Source: Epiperipatus broadwayi (Eukaryota > Onychophora > Udeonychophora > Euonychophora > Peripatidae). From it: a DNA stretch of 64,000 nt. Under the pieces are notes generated by a model, which had not been told where the DNA came from, did not search any database, and saw only the letters and a list, made by a program, of their open reading frames with translations. The stretch covers positions 436,001 through 500,000 of the forward strand of contig JAQFVV010000037.1 of the NCBI GenBank assembly GCA_028023455.1. The letters are read 5' to 3'. The position numbers and the translations under genes are program-made. This document shows, piece by piece, positions 1 to 11,189 of the stretch; within the stretch, counting starts at the first letter, position 1, and each line of letters opens with the position of its first letter.

Positions 1-839
1 GTGTAAAAGTGTTATGAGATAGAGTGGAAAGGGAGAGTGGTGGGTCATGTGAAAGTCTGTGCTCATATACTCTATATATTACATATATAGACACAGGTAT
101 ATAATAAGCCTGTGTTTCAGTTATTAAAAAGGTGTTAAGTAATCATACTTGTCAATGAATATTGTTTCATAATCCAAGACTCATTTCAAATCTTTTTGGA
201 TGTTCAACCAAGATTTTATAAGTAATGAATTATGGCATTAAAAAAGATTTTTTTTATAAGGTTCTAAACACATACACACACAGATACAGCAGTAAAACCA
301 ACTGGATTAGATCTTTGCAGACAATAGTCTTGTCAAATAATTTGATTGCATTCACAAGTTTCACAAATTGAATTTAACAGTCATTTATCTATGTAAATTG
401 GGACAAACATGAACCATGAACTACATAGTTTAATGAGTGTCGAATGTATGGCTATAGTGGCAGGTTCCTTATTATTGTATTAATATAGTTGACTAAAAAA
501 ATCATACATTAAATGAAGGGGTGCATAAAGAAGTTTGCTGTTAACTGAAAGAAAACTCTTTGAAGTCTTATAAAGAAAGTGAACAAGGCAAATTCCTAAT
601 GTCCACTCCATACATTCTTATCACTGCAGATATTATCATGTAATTTCTTGTATAGTATATAAACATGGATGACTGCTAACCAATATACATCAGCCCACAT
701 GCTAAGTTATTGACTTTTTAAACTCTGAATTTATGATTAAGAAACATCATAGTCTTTTAATTCACATGCCTGATAGTTCTTAATAGAAATATTAGTTGAC
801 AAAACTAAATGATGGCTTTATGCCCAGGAGGCTGTAAAG

Positions 840-1145
840 TTGCTAGCTAAGACAGCAGTTAGTGGCCAAAGACAGGGTGTTGAGAATCTCATGATTACAA
901 ACGCAACCTGTCATTTGATGACAACCTTCTATTTTGGGATTTATAATTGCAAATCACTTTCAAGTGAAGGAAGATTGTACAAATTGAAAGAATTGTCTAA
1001 TATTAAATGGAATATTGTTAGATTTTGTGAAGTTAGAAGTAAGGTGAAGAAACAGTTAATTTAAAAAAGTGGACATGTATTATACTACAAGGGAACAAAT
1101 TTTGGAAGCTATGAAATGGGATTCAGTATTGAAGCAGTCGACGTC
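840..1145 (+). pseudogene. Non-LTR retrotransposon (RTE-like) endonuclease fragment, broken
   Basis: The frame starting at 840 contains the start of an apurinic-type (EEP) endonuclease as found in RTE-like LINEs: a beta strand reading FGIYNCKSLSSEGRLYKLKE, then SNIKWNIVRFCEVRSK, corresponding to the usual T-x-N-V-R-[ST]-L and W-D-I-V-G-L-x-E-V-R blocks. An in-frame stop follows at about 1062, but the same frame continues afterwards with SGHVLYYKGTNFG, the next conserved block (S-G-H-x-L-Y-Y-S-G). The domain is cut off near 1145 and no reverse transcriptase follows directly. The expected N in the first block is kept, while the usual D of the second block is N. It is a dead relic on the plus strand. 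The clade call rests on motif memory. Confidence 0.75.
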
Positions 1146-2036
1146 TAATCATATCGAGCTTCAAGCTTCTCCATCGTAACTTCCTGTGGGGTCCACAATT
1201 CCAACCTCGCTATGTATATATGCCATTCACCCACACACTATATGTGTAATGATCCAAGAAAGTCACAAAATTAAAAATATTTAGTAAAATCAAACAGTGT
1301 GGTATAGATACATAAGCAATAATCTTAGCAATATTATTGCTGAAAATTAGATATTTTCTTTATATAATTTTAACTATATATTTTTTTTTATTTTAATCAA
1401 AATGTTGGAATTTAAAAACAAAAAAAAAAAGGCTCGAAATACTTTTGAAATCGTTAATAAGCTGAAATGATCTTTACCCGTATTCAGATTATTTTCACTA
1501 ATTAAAATTAAATTTTAATTAAAATTATGAGGAATCTTTTTATTAGTTCGTTTGTAAATCTATACAAAATCTGAAACATCTTAAAAGATATTTTGAGCTT
1601 TATCTTTAAATTTTTTTTTTACTAATTAGAATTAAGATTACAGAGATAGCTGCGGGCAAGTGAAATTGCATTCTTGAGGGGATTAAGGAAATGTATAACA
1701 GAGCCCATGGAAAAAAAGAAGTCAGTCAGTAAATTTTCAGAGAAAGTGATTCAAGATCCTTAAATTTTAAGAAGTTAACACAAGTTTGGCGCTATGAACT
1801 TCGAGTAGAGGGAATCTTTCACCTTTCTCCCCTTTTCTCAGAGACTGTTTGCCTGCTGTTGCCATGTTCCATCCATCTGCCTGGCAGCACAAGATGACCA
1901 TCTGAGTGCTGACCCAACAGCTGACTGCCATGCCTCACCTGCCTGAAAATCTGAAAGCACTAGAAGAAGTGGAACTATCTTCGTGCATTCACAATAGTTT
2001 TTGAGGTAACCTCATTCCATATAGAGCTGCCTTTAA

Positions 2037-2275
2037 TATAAATCCCTTTTGTAAATAATCATTTATTTTTATAGCGCTATGTCTTATAAATTGTAATACA
2101 TTAAAGATCAGCCTTTCCAAGCTATTGTGCATGTGCTTTTTACGAGTGTTAATAATAAATGAATACTATATCTTGTGTTGGAAATGAAAGTATTCATTTA
2201 TTATTAACACTCGTAAAAAGCGCATGCACAATAGCTGGGAAAGGCTGATCTTTAATGTATAAATCCCTTTTGTAA
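2037..2275. repeat. 69-bp-arm hairpin insert flanked by 18-bp direct repeats
   Basis: Arms 2098-2166 and 2190-2258 are inverted copies with about two mismatches over 69 bases and a 23-base loop. The segment is bracketed by an 18-bp direct repeat (TATAAATCCCTTTTGTAA) at 2037-2054 and 2258-2275. It could be a foldback element with an unusually long target duplication, or a local duplication plus inversion. No coding potential is seen. Confidence 0.85.
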
Positions 2276-3624
2276 TTTCTAATAAGATGTAGTTAAACCT
2301 TTATACTTTAATTTGCATATTAATTTATGTTTCTGTTAAGTATGCTCTCTCTCTCTCTGTAATCCCCTACTAGTATAATGTAATTCTAACTATGCCCTTT
2401 CACGCTTAATTATGTTATATAGCTTTGTGCGGCTCCATTAAATATTTAACTTATTTTGTTTTATATATATAATTTATTATCTTTAATATGCCAATATTAC
2501 CCAAACTCGCAAGTTTGAAAAAAAAAGGGGGGTAATTGTTTAATTTGTAAAGAAGCGGGGTTTCATCTAAAATCTATCAATAAAGTTTTATTTATTTTAA
2601 ATAGAAATTGTTCACTAGGTGGTTTTTATATTTAAATCTTTTATTCTCATTTTGTTATCTAAAATATTTTATTGTGGTTGCATATTGTTACTTTATTATT
2701 TGAATTTATCCCTAAATTGTCATTTAAAAGATCGTGAACCTTAATATTGTTATCGTCCCATCTTGCCATTCGCCAGAGAGTTAGTTTTGTTACTAAAAAC
2801 ACTGATGGGAATCGAATTTAAAAATAATTTTATTAGTTTACCCAGAATAGTTAAAAGAATTATCTCTATTATAATTTGATTAATGATTCTTTGTTTAAAC
2901 ATATCATTGTGCAGAGATAAACCCATTTTCAGGCGCTTAGGTATAACGCTGCTGGCATACCTTTTCTTTCTCTTGTGGTACTTATATATATATTTTTTCT
3001 TTATTGCTTTGTCATTGGGGACTTCGAAAGTCTGAAGCTCCCCATCCTACTTTCTCTAAATCGTTCGTAATCAGAAGTATATGCTACTTTCCATGAAATG
3101 TGAGATATGAGATTTTGGTACAGCCGGCTCCGGGCATTGGAACCCAACCTCTTCATTCGGTTTCGTGCCACCCAAAATATGCAGATGTACCAATCCCGAT
3201 TCATTCTCAAATATATTAAAATGATGAAGTATTCAAACTACCATAAGATCCGTATTTCTCTAATGACATGCTAGTATCGTTATTGTTTTATTAAATTGAT
3301 TTATGCCTGATTGACCTTTCGTTAGTCACAATGAGGTGTTGAGAATAATGATAATTCATGAAATACGCCAACATGCTAAGTATTCAGTGCGCTGTTTTTA
3401 AACTGCCTTCTTTTAAAATACTAATAGATTCCCATAGATATAAATCAATATATATTCTCTGTAAAACCTTAATGATTATATACCTTACCCCTCCCTGCCA
3501 ATGTAATGCATTGTTTTCTAAAGACGATAATTCCAAACAATGTCTGTCAAACCTATATAATGATTTCAAGATTGTAAATAAATGATTGAGACCGTATATT
3601 TACATTTATTTGTCAAAATGATTA

Positions 3625-4140
3625 ATGCTAAATTATCAGGCATCTTTCTGTAATCCGAATCTGTTCCGATCTTGTAGATTGTTTTATGCATCCACAACTT
3701 TATGTTTGGAAATATCTATAAAATGGCATGTTCAACTCTGCACAAGTTACAACTCATTCAGTAAAAAATTATTAGTTGCTCAAGATTCTATATTTAATAT
3801 ATTGTTTATTTTTATAAATCACTTAGAAGATATTAAGTGGACAATATTTCAATCTGCAGATGAAACTGTTATTATGAGTGTCAATAACAACATTGATAAT
3901 ACAAAGAGCATCAAGAAAGTTTTAATAAAATTGTCCTTGTGGTGCTTAGACAAAGGAATTTATATAAATGAAGAAAAACAAAATTTTATGGTAATATCCT
4001 CACATAAAATATTGAATTATATTTAAATTCACATGACTACAAAAGTAGAACTTATAAAATATATTAAATATCTTGGAATGACAAGAGATTTAAACAATTG
4101 TCTTGAAAACATCATATTAACATTCTAATTAATAAATTTA
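3625..4140 (+). pseudogene. Non-LTR retrotransposon reverse transcriptase fragment, broken
   Basis: A 133-codon frame at 3625-4026 reads through the RT palm. A degenerate G-x-P-Q-G-S-I-L-G-P block appears as VAQDSIFNILF, followed by INHLEDIKWTIF, then the catalytic box FADDTVI, here decayed to SADETVI, then a WCLDKGIYINEEKQNFMV block (W-x-x-x-N-x-L-x-I-N-x-x-K-T). After the stop at 4024 the next block continues as KVELIKYIKYLGM, the usual V-x-x-x-K-Y-L-G motif. This order is that of Jockey/CR1-type LINE RTs. With the second catalytic Asp replaced by Glu, the start of the domain missing and an internal stop, it cannot be active. Confidence 0.75.
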
Positions 4141-4879
4141 GTTATTTTATACCAATATTTTACAAAATCAAAGATATTTTTTCCTTTGAGTACATCTTTA
4201 CTGAGACATGGAGTAACACTTTACAGTCTTACAATTGTTCTAATAAATCTGCAAAAACTAATAACATAAACACTACTGAAGCAATGGATCTGAAGTCTAA
4301 TCCATGCTTCACATCTTCCTATAAACTTGATTAATATTGTAAACCTAAATTAAGTTTATAGTCCAATATCAGCAGGGTTTTGCATTACAGCTAAAATTAA
4401 TTACGTTCATTAAATTTGTATTTGCTTGTAAATATTTTCTTTTAAATAAATTCCATTGTAACATTAAATTGCTGTTAAAAATATTACTCGTGAAAACCGT
4501 TTAGTCAAACATATATATACGTCAAGCATATATATATGAGTTAATGCAAAATTCTGCTGAAATAAAACGCTTATTGTATTAAAAGAAATAAGAATGTATT
4601 TTACTTTTAAATCTTGTTCAAATATTTAGTATGATTTGATTTTGAGATAAGCCCACCAACATTTTCTAAAAGAATGTATATTTTTAATTAGTTAAGCCCA
4701 TTCAAGTCAAATTAAAGATGGCCTTCTTTTTCTTTTTTTTAATTAATAAAATCCCAAAGTTTAAAGAAAGAAATTTAGAGTAAAAAAGTAAAAGTTATTT
4801 TGAGAAGGTGTTACTTTGAAACAAAGGAGCATGGGGAGGCTTATCAAGATCTCAGGTGATACAAACAATAGAAGGTAGC

Positions 4880-5290
4880 TGACAGAGAGGGTATAAATAA
4901 AAGGGAGAACAAAAGATCAGGGATTTCAGATTTTCCTTTTGGAAAAGATAAGGCATTCAGATTTTCCTTTTTGAAAAAGAACAACTCAATCAGAGTTTCC
5001 TTTTGGAACAAGTCAATCAGAGTTTCCTTTTGGAAAAAGTCATTCAGATTTTCCTTTTGGAAAAGATCAGTCATTCAGATTTTCCTTTTGGAAAAGATTA
5101 TTCATTCAGAGTATTCTTGCGGGCTGTCAGATTGCTCCGTGGAGAACTTTAGAAAGTTTGCTGTTGCCTGTTGTGATTTTATTATATGAATTCGATGGAG
5201 TATACCATGCTGGGCTAGGCAAATAAATAACTTTGTCTACCGCCGAGGGTTCCTCAATACCAGAAAAATGCCGTAGTATTTACTCAATCG
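4880..5290 (+). repeat. Possible LTR-like element with TATA box and poly(A) signal
   Basis: A TATA box (GGTATAAATAAAAG, near 4890) precedes a block of tandem repeats, followed by a less A+T-rich stretch with an AATAAA signal near 5222. That order (promoter, short repeated region, polyadenylation signal) is what an LTR looks like. I could not place TG...CA ends or a target duplication, and no gag or pol frame follows. The flank at 5290-5440 is also richer in G+C than its surroundings and may belong to the same element. Low confidence. Confidence 0.3.
4923..5112. repeat. Minisatellite of about 30-bp units, each a mini-hairpin
   Basis: Six to seven imperfect copies of a unit close to TTCAGATTTTCCTTTTGGAA lie head to tail. 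Each unit holds the self-complementary core TTTTCC-TTTT-GGAAAA, so every repeat could form a small hairpin. On the minus strand the array reads as a repetitive frame (FQKENLNDFFQKETLI), which is only the repeat translated and not a gene. Confidence 0.85.
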
Positions 5291-6199
5291 TCATCTGAAC
5301 TCTGTGCCGTGTCTGGAGGACTTTTTGTGAAACCATGCTACCGATTTCCACTTTCCTTGTCCGGACAAACACATCTCATCAGACGGATCAAGCTACGCCC
5401 GTCGATGGAACATGACCAAGGAATAAGGACGGTAATCATATCTCTCCTCATGAACTATTTATTATGCTACCCTTTTTGTCCATACTTTTGATAATTGCTT
5501 CCTTGAATATTTATAAAATGTGTGCTTAATGATATTTATAATGTAACTATTTTTATTAGACTAGTTAGATATATGTATATGTGATCATCTATCTAGATAT
5601 TTAACCCCTTTTCCTTCGCTATTCTTCATTACTCCCATGTGTAAATATTTTAATTCTATTGCGGTTAAGTTTATTAGTTAATTGTTCATATAAAAATCCC
5701 TTTCCAGTTTTATTCATACTTGTAAAATTTAGTACGAGTAAGTTTCCTTTTTTTTGTTTGCCAACTTGATCTCCTCGATAACGCTTCTTTTGTCCGCCAT
5801 TAGCTTCTTACGTATGTCAGATTTAGCGATATACATCTTAAATGATTTTAAACTCTGTTTTAGCGCAAAGCAATTAGAAACTGCTTTGCGAAAGATTTTT
5901 ATTATTGCACTTTATCGAGCAGATTCGAGTTGACAATGTTTAATAAAACTGGGAAGGAAAGATTTAGACCGCAAGCATATTAATCGGGTTTTCATTGTCT
6001 CATTAGTTATTCATAAATTTTGGGGAATAGCGAAGGCCATTAAATTATTAATAATATTTCAAATGTCATTTATTAAAGATATTTATTTAACTAAAAAGCT
6101 TTAGTTTGCTAGTTATCTTTAAATGCTTTGTTTTACTTTTAAATGATCCAGGCACGCAGAACACATATTTCTAAGTATTTTTGCACATTTAACTATTTT

Positions 6200-6455
6200 A
6201 GCTCCGTAGGTGGTTCTGTCCATGTCTCCCGCTGATGCTAAGCTCGTGGCTCGGGAAGAAAATATCTATGCGTGTCTCAGATAGTGTTGTTCGGTTCATG
6301 ATAGCTTCGAGACTAGACGAATAGGGCAGAGGTCATAGTATTCTTGGTTTAATATCTCGCATATGGGTGGCCTCGAGGTACTTTTGCCTAGTATTCGAAC
6401 TGGGTTAAATCAACATACATCATCTGACTGTTACACTACAAGCAGTATCTCATAT
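6200..6455 (-). repeat. tRNA-derived SINE-like fragment
   Basis: Read on the minus strand from about 6450, the sequence shows a box A-like TAGTGTAACAGTCAGATG and, about 30 bases on, a box B-like CAGTTCGAATACTAGG, as in the internal promoter of tRNA genes. A T-arm can be drawn with one mismatch, but the acceptor stem does not pair, so this is not a working tRNA gene. A G+C-richer body of about 190 bases follows, as in tRNA-derived SINEs. I do not recognise the body. Confidence 0.35.
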
Positions 6456-9400
6456 CACTTTTACAAAAAATATGTTTATATAATTATCATTCTGAGTTCA
6501 ATTTATTTTTATTACAAGCATTATTTACAATACGTATTATAATATTGTATAAAAAAATTACTTTTGTTTAAAATAGTCGAAATCAGTTGATTGTTGTTTT
6601 TTTTTTATGATCAGTTATTATAATAAATTAAATTTATTTTTTATTATTGTATGCATTATTTACATTAAGTATTATAATATGGTAGTATAAATAGTAGAAA
6701 AGAAATAACCATAGTTTGCAAAATACAAAGAAAAATTACTCATATTTAGATTACAAGCAGTCTGAGATATGGATAAACTCAAAACTTACAATATGCAAGC
6801 AAAATTCAAACTAATTTGATTTTTGTAAAATACATATATAACTAGAAGATAATGAGATGGACACCTGTTGAATTTGAAAAATTCTATGAAATTAAGACAT
6901 ATGAAAATTTCTTGCAATATCAAATCCTAGTTGTAATCATTGAGGGTTAATAAACTAGCATTATTATATATATAAAAATAGACTAACCAATTAAAAATAA
7001 ACTCAAATCCAATCTCACCCCCAGCACCGTGTATAAAATTAAATGCTCCAAAATAGATGTCAACATATTATGGAGAATCTTGAGCATCTCTATCTACATG
7101 CCTTTAACAACATCAATATTTATATAAAAGAGCATCTAACAAACCAGAATATAACTCTATCTTCCTAGAACACCAGATGTCAACAGAACACCCATTTAAT
7201 CCTACTTTGGCTGTAATATAATACGTTGAAAGAAATGACTCAAAACGTAAAATTAGAGAAGTTTAATATATATAACCAATAACACCAATGTTATAAACTT
7301 GTAAAGAATCATGCTAACCCCTCTCCAAAATGGACGCTCTAATTTACCTAAATTTGAATAACATCGACCGGATATATATATATCTATTTTCTTTTTTCCT
7401 ATTCTGATCTTGTTATGAATATGAAAACACAATAAGTTTTTGAAAATTCTCAGCCATTGTATCATTACTCTTATCAGCTTCTCTACTGCTGTGTCTCAGC
7501 ACACTCAACATATTAAAAATAATACTAATGATTAAATAACATATTTTATTATTTGTTTAAATAGCATATTTTATTATTTGATATAATTTGAGAAAAAAAA
7601 TGTTGATAATACTTTCAAAACACATCATATAAACAATATTTCTTCGATCATCTCAGACAACTATGTGATTGTTATCCAATAGCATTCTTTTACATTCTCC
7701 ACATTAGAATAACATCTCAAGTGATTTTTTTAAAATGACTCCAAAGTGCAAAAATTAATAATAATGGTACTTTTATTAAATCTAACAAAAACTATAAAAT
7801 GATTATGCGATAAAATGAAAATATTGGATTTAGTACTATAAAGAAAAGTCGATACATATTAGACCTGCTGCTTGTATTTGCAATGGTAGAATGCTATACT
7901 TTCCTCCAACAAGGGGTGGTTGCATTGCCATATTAAAGTCCCAATCACCTGATTTATTTAGTATCATAATGTGTTTATTATTTTTATGTACAAATTTAGT
8001 TTTCATATTGTAAAAATATGACTTTTTAATACAGCATTCAGCCATCACAAATACCTCCCCCGTCAAACTGGAGAAAGGTACGGCATTTTGCCATCATAAA
8101 CATAGGCAGCACAGAAAAGTCATATGCTGAGACAACATGTTCATATGTATATTTCTCCACATACACTTAAATATGCACACATGTAAACATGCTCTCATTT
8201 TAGAACTGAATTATATTTTTCATAACGATATTTTTCTATTTGTTAATATCTTAATAGGGTTCAGAGGGAAGAAGACATATACAATATATATGTTAAAAAT
8301 ATATACAATATCACATATACAGTATATATAGAATTCAATATTATCCTTGGGTTTAAGAATTCAATGTAAGGTTTGACCTAAACAATTGAAAATAATTATA
8401 AATTTTAGTTTAACTGATTTATTATAATATATTATGAATAACAATTAGCAGTTAATTTTTTTCAAATATCACGATTCAATACATAAAAATAATGCATTTT
8501 CCTCTGACATACACTATCAGAATCAATTATTTTTTTAAGATACATTTATAAGTAGAACTTGGAATTTTTATTTAATAGAGGTTGTTTTGAAAATTGTAGT
8601 AATATATATATATGTAATATTTATTAAGGCTGTAGCCTCAAGAACATGCGTATAAAAAGGCGATAGTAGGGACCTCTGGGTTGTTAATTTTATTTATTAC
8701 CTACAATATTTTGCAAGTAACAACTAACTGTTAGAGACTAAATAAATATCAATCTATTTTCTTTTAATAATTTATCAACTATGATAAATATGTTCATTCA
8801 TCTGAATTCATTTTTTAAAAAAATTAACTACTTTGTTAAATCTATCTATAACAAAAATTCTGTAATAAATGATAAAATATCAAGATGAGAATTATACAGA
8901 CTTATTCTTTGCTAGGAGGGTCTTGCAATGTTCACTGTATAATAATGTTATCGTAAACACAAATGACATGGTTCTTAATTATTAGTCACATACTTATACA
9001 AATTATTATTCTTTAAATATTTTATAAATTGATAATATATATATATATTAAATAAGAAGATATACAGAAAAATTAATTTCTTAAATGCAGTGTCATTAAT
9101 TCACTTTGTAAGTTTACATCTTGACTATAAAATAAATCTTAAAATAATCTTGTCTGCAAAAAAATCCTGAAAAAAAAAATTCTTTTTAAAGATTTTATGT
9201 TAAGTGCTCTTGATCATGATTATGATAAGAATATTTTGAAAAATCAATATCAAAACAAATAAGATACAGTACTCAATTATCAGTCATATGATTATATAAA
9301 TTTTGCCATATTTATATATACTTATTAATTATGAAAATGCCACACATAATTAATTGTAATTTTAGCAAGTCATCACTAACTTACAATTCAACAAATATAT

Positions 9401-9456
9401 AACAATGGTAATATAAATTTGTTCATGGAACAATCAGGTCCGAAAATGTTACTACA

Positions 9457-10125
9457 AGCCAGATCCTCAAAGAATCATTTAAATGAATTTGCAAAAAACA
9501 TCCCCCCCTTTTTTTTTTTATCAATGCCGATTTATGTCAGGTAAAAAATGATCATTTTTATCTGATTTCTACTGTGAGTTATATAATAATAAATCAAGAA
9601 TTGATACTCAAAAAGACTGAAACTTTTATTCGTGACAATTTTTATATTAATCAAACCAACTTACATTTTTAAATATTAATTCAGATGAAATTCCATTAAT
9701 TTTAATAAGCCCTTTAATAACTGTATGGTTTATCAAGTATGTAATCCTAATAATATAAACCTATTAATGGAACAACTAAGCGTTAAAATGATTACTTGCT
9801 AATTCATTTAAATAAAACTTAAGGGATCTGTCTTGTGAATTATCATAATGTTTTGGACTTAATTATTCTGTGAATAGGTTTATATTATCAACATTATATA
9901 AGCAATAAAGTTATTTATGAACCTGTTACAATTAATAGAATTTTATTTCAATTAATATGTGAAACTTTAAGCCGGTTTGATTAATATAAAAACTACTAAT
10001 GAAAAGTTTCAATCTTTTCAAGTATCAATACTTAATTTATTACTGTATAACCAAGTGTAGAACACATAACAGTGGTCATTATTTGCAAGTTCATTTAAAT
10101 AATTCTTTGGATATCTGCTTGTGAC
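9457..10125. repeat. Diverged inverted and direct repeat cluster
   Basis: The block at about 9457-9663 recurs in inverse orientation at about 9967-10125, for example around ATATTAATCAAACC and its complement, and around a TCATTTAAATGAA-type core. A third related copy lies at about 9778-9890 in direct orientation to the right arm. Identity is roughly 75-80 percent by eye. No coding capacity is evident. It looks like an old foldback element that has partly duplicated. Confidence 0.65.
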
Positions 10126-10927
10126 TTGTCATAGTAATGTACTCCAACTTGGTTATTTTTAAAATAAGTTTATTATTAAGTATGAATTTCATAAAATAAT
10201 AACATCTTATAAATATATATATTAACATCATTTACTTTTTTTACTACTTTTACAATGCTTCATATAATTATAATCCACTACTGATGATTTCAATTACCCA
10301 GCAATCTTCTTCAGAACTATAACAACACAATACAAATACATGAATACAAATATACATGAACGTATAATTTTACATTATATATATATTCTATCTTATAATC
10401 AAGATTCATATATACCTCTCTATATATAATACATTTTAACCTTTTTTATATATATTTTATATCAATCAATACTTCCTATAATCATATATTTATATTTTAT
10501 TTCATTTTTTTTATTACATATATTAATAGTAAGATATATATAAAAAAAATGGTAATTAAAATTCCAGCCTATCAAGAATGTAAATATTTGGATCTTTATT
10601 CACTATAATAAGTATTGCTTATTTTAATAATTGTATGTATTTTTTATCTTTCACATTTTAAAAATAGTGCAAATAAAATATGCTTAACATAAACAAGATT
10701 CAAACATTATTTTATGGTTAGTGAAATATGTTACAGATCACAATATAGTGAGTGTACAGTTTTATGTATATCTATGGATATTGTTTATTGTAAATAAAGA
10801 CATTTATTGGTGTAATTATTACAATACAAAACTTGAACAATTATCCTTCACAGTATTCACTCTAGAAAATTTACATATATTCTCTTATTTTTCTCCTTCA
10901 CTTTTTTTGCATATCTTCATATAATCA

Positions 10928-11189
10928 TATATATTATTTATAATACTTCACTCATATACACTTTAATGCAATTAATTTTCTTAAAAACTTCTTTATTTTC
11001 TTACAGTTTCGACTGTCCAGCAGTCTTCTTCAAAGACTGCCAGACAGTCGAAACTGTAAGAAAATAAAGAAGTTTTTAAGAAAATTAAAAGACTGCTGGA
11101 CAGTCGAAACTGTAAGAAAATAAAGAAGTTTTTAAGGAAATTAATTGCATTAAAGTGTATATGAGTGAAGTATTATAAATAATATATAT
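10928..11189. repeat. Long palindrome with a partly duplicated right arm
   Basis: The left arm (about 10928-11025) and the outer right arm (about 11088-11189) are near-perfect inverted copies. Between them lies a second copy (11035-11085) of the inner half of the right arm. Each copy carries the segment GACTG-CTGGA-CAGTC-GAAAC, a five-base-pair mini-hairpin followed by GAAAC. A related but diverged motif occurs at 10275-10320. The whole block would fold into a long hairpin if transcribed. Confidence 0.9.

Noticed and set aside
4844-5074. 76-codon minus-strand frame with repeated FQKE motifs
   Set aside because: It is the translation of a 30-bp minisatellite; no start context or homology.
6385-6455. 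Working tRNA gene
   Set aside because: Box A and box B are recognisable but the acceptor stem and part of the T-stem do not pair.
8470-8503. Possible second N4BP2 exon on the minus strand (acceptor ATGTCAG, then EENALFLCIES)
   Set aside because: The start resembles the end of the CUE domain (E-N-A), but a stop follows after 11 codons, no fair donor precedes it and the polypyrimidine tract is weak. Chance is more likely.
11035-11115. CRISPR-like array at the repeated GACTGCTGGACAGTC segments
   Set aside because: Only two or three copies, part of a palindrome, no spacers, and the genome is animal.
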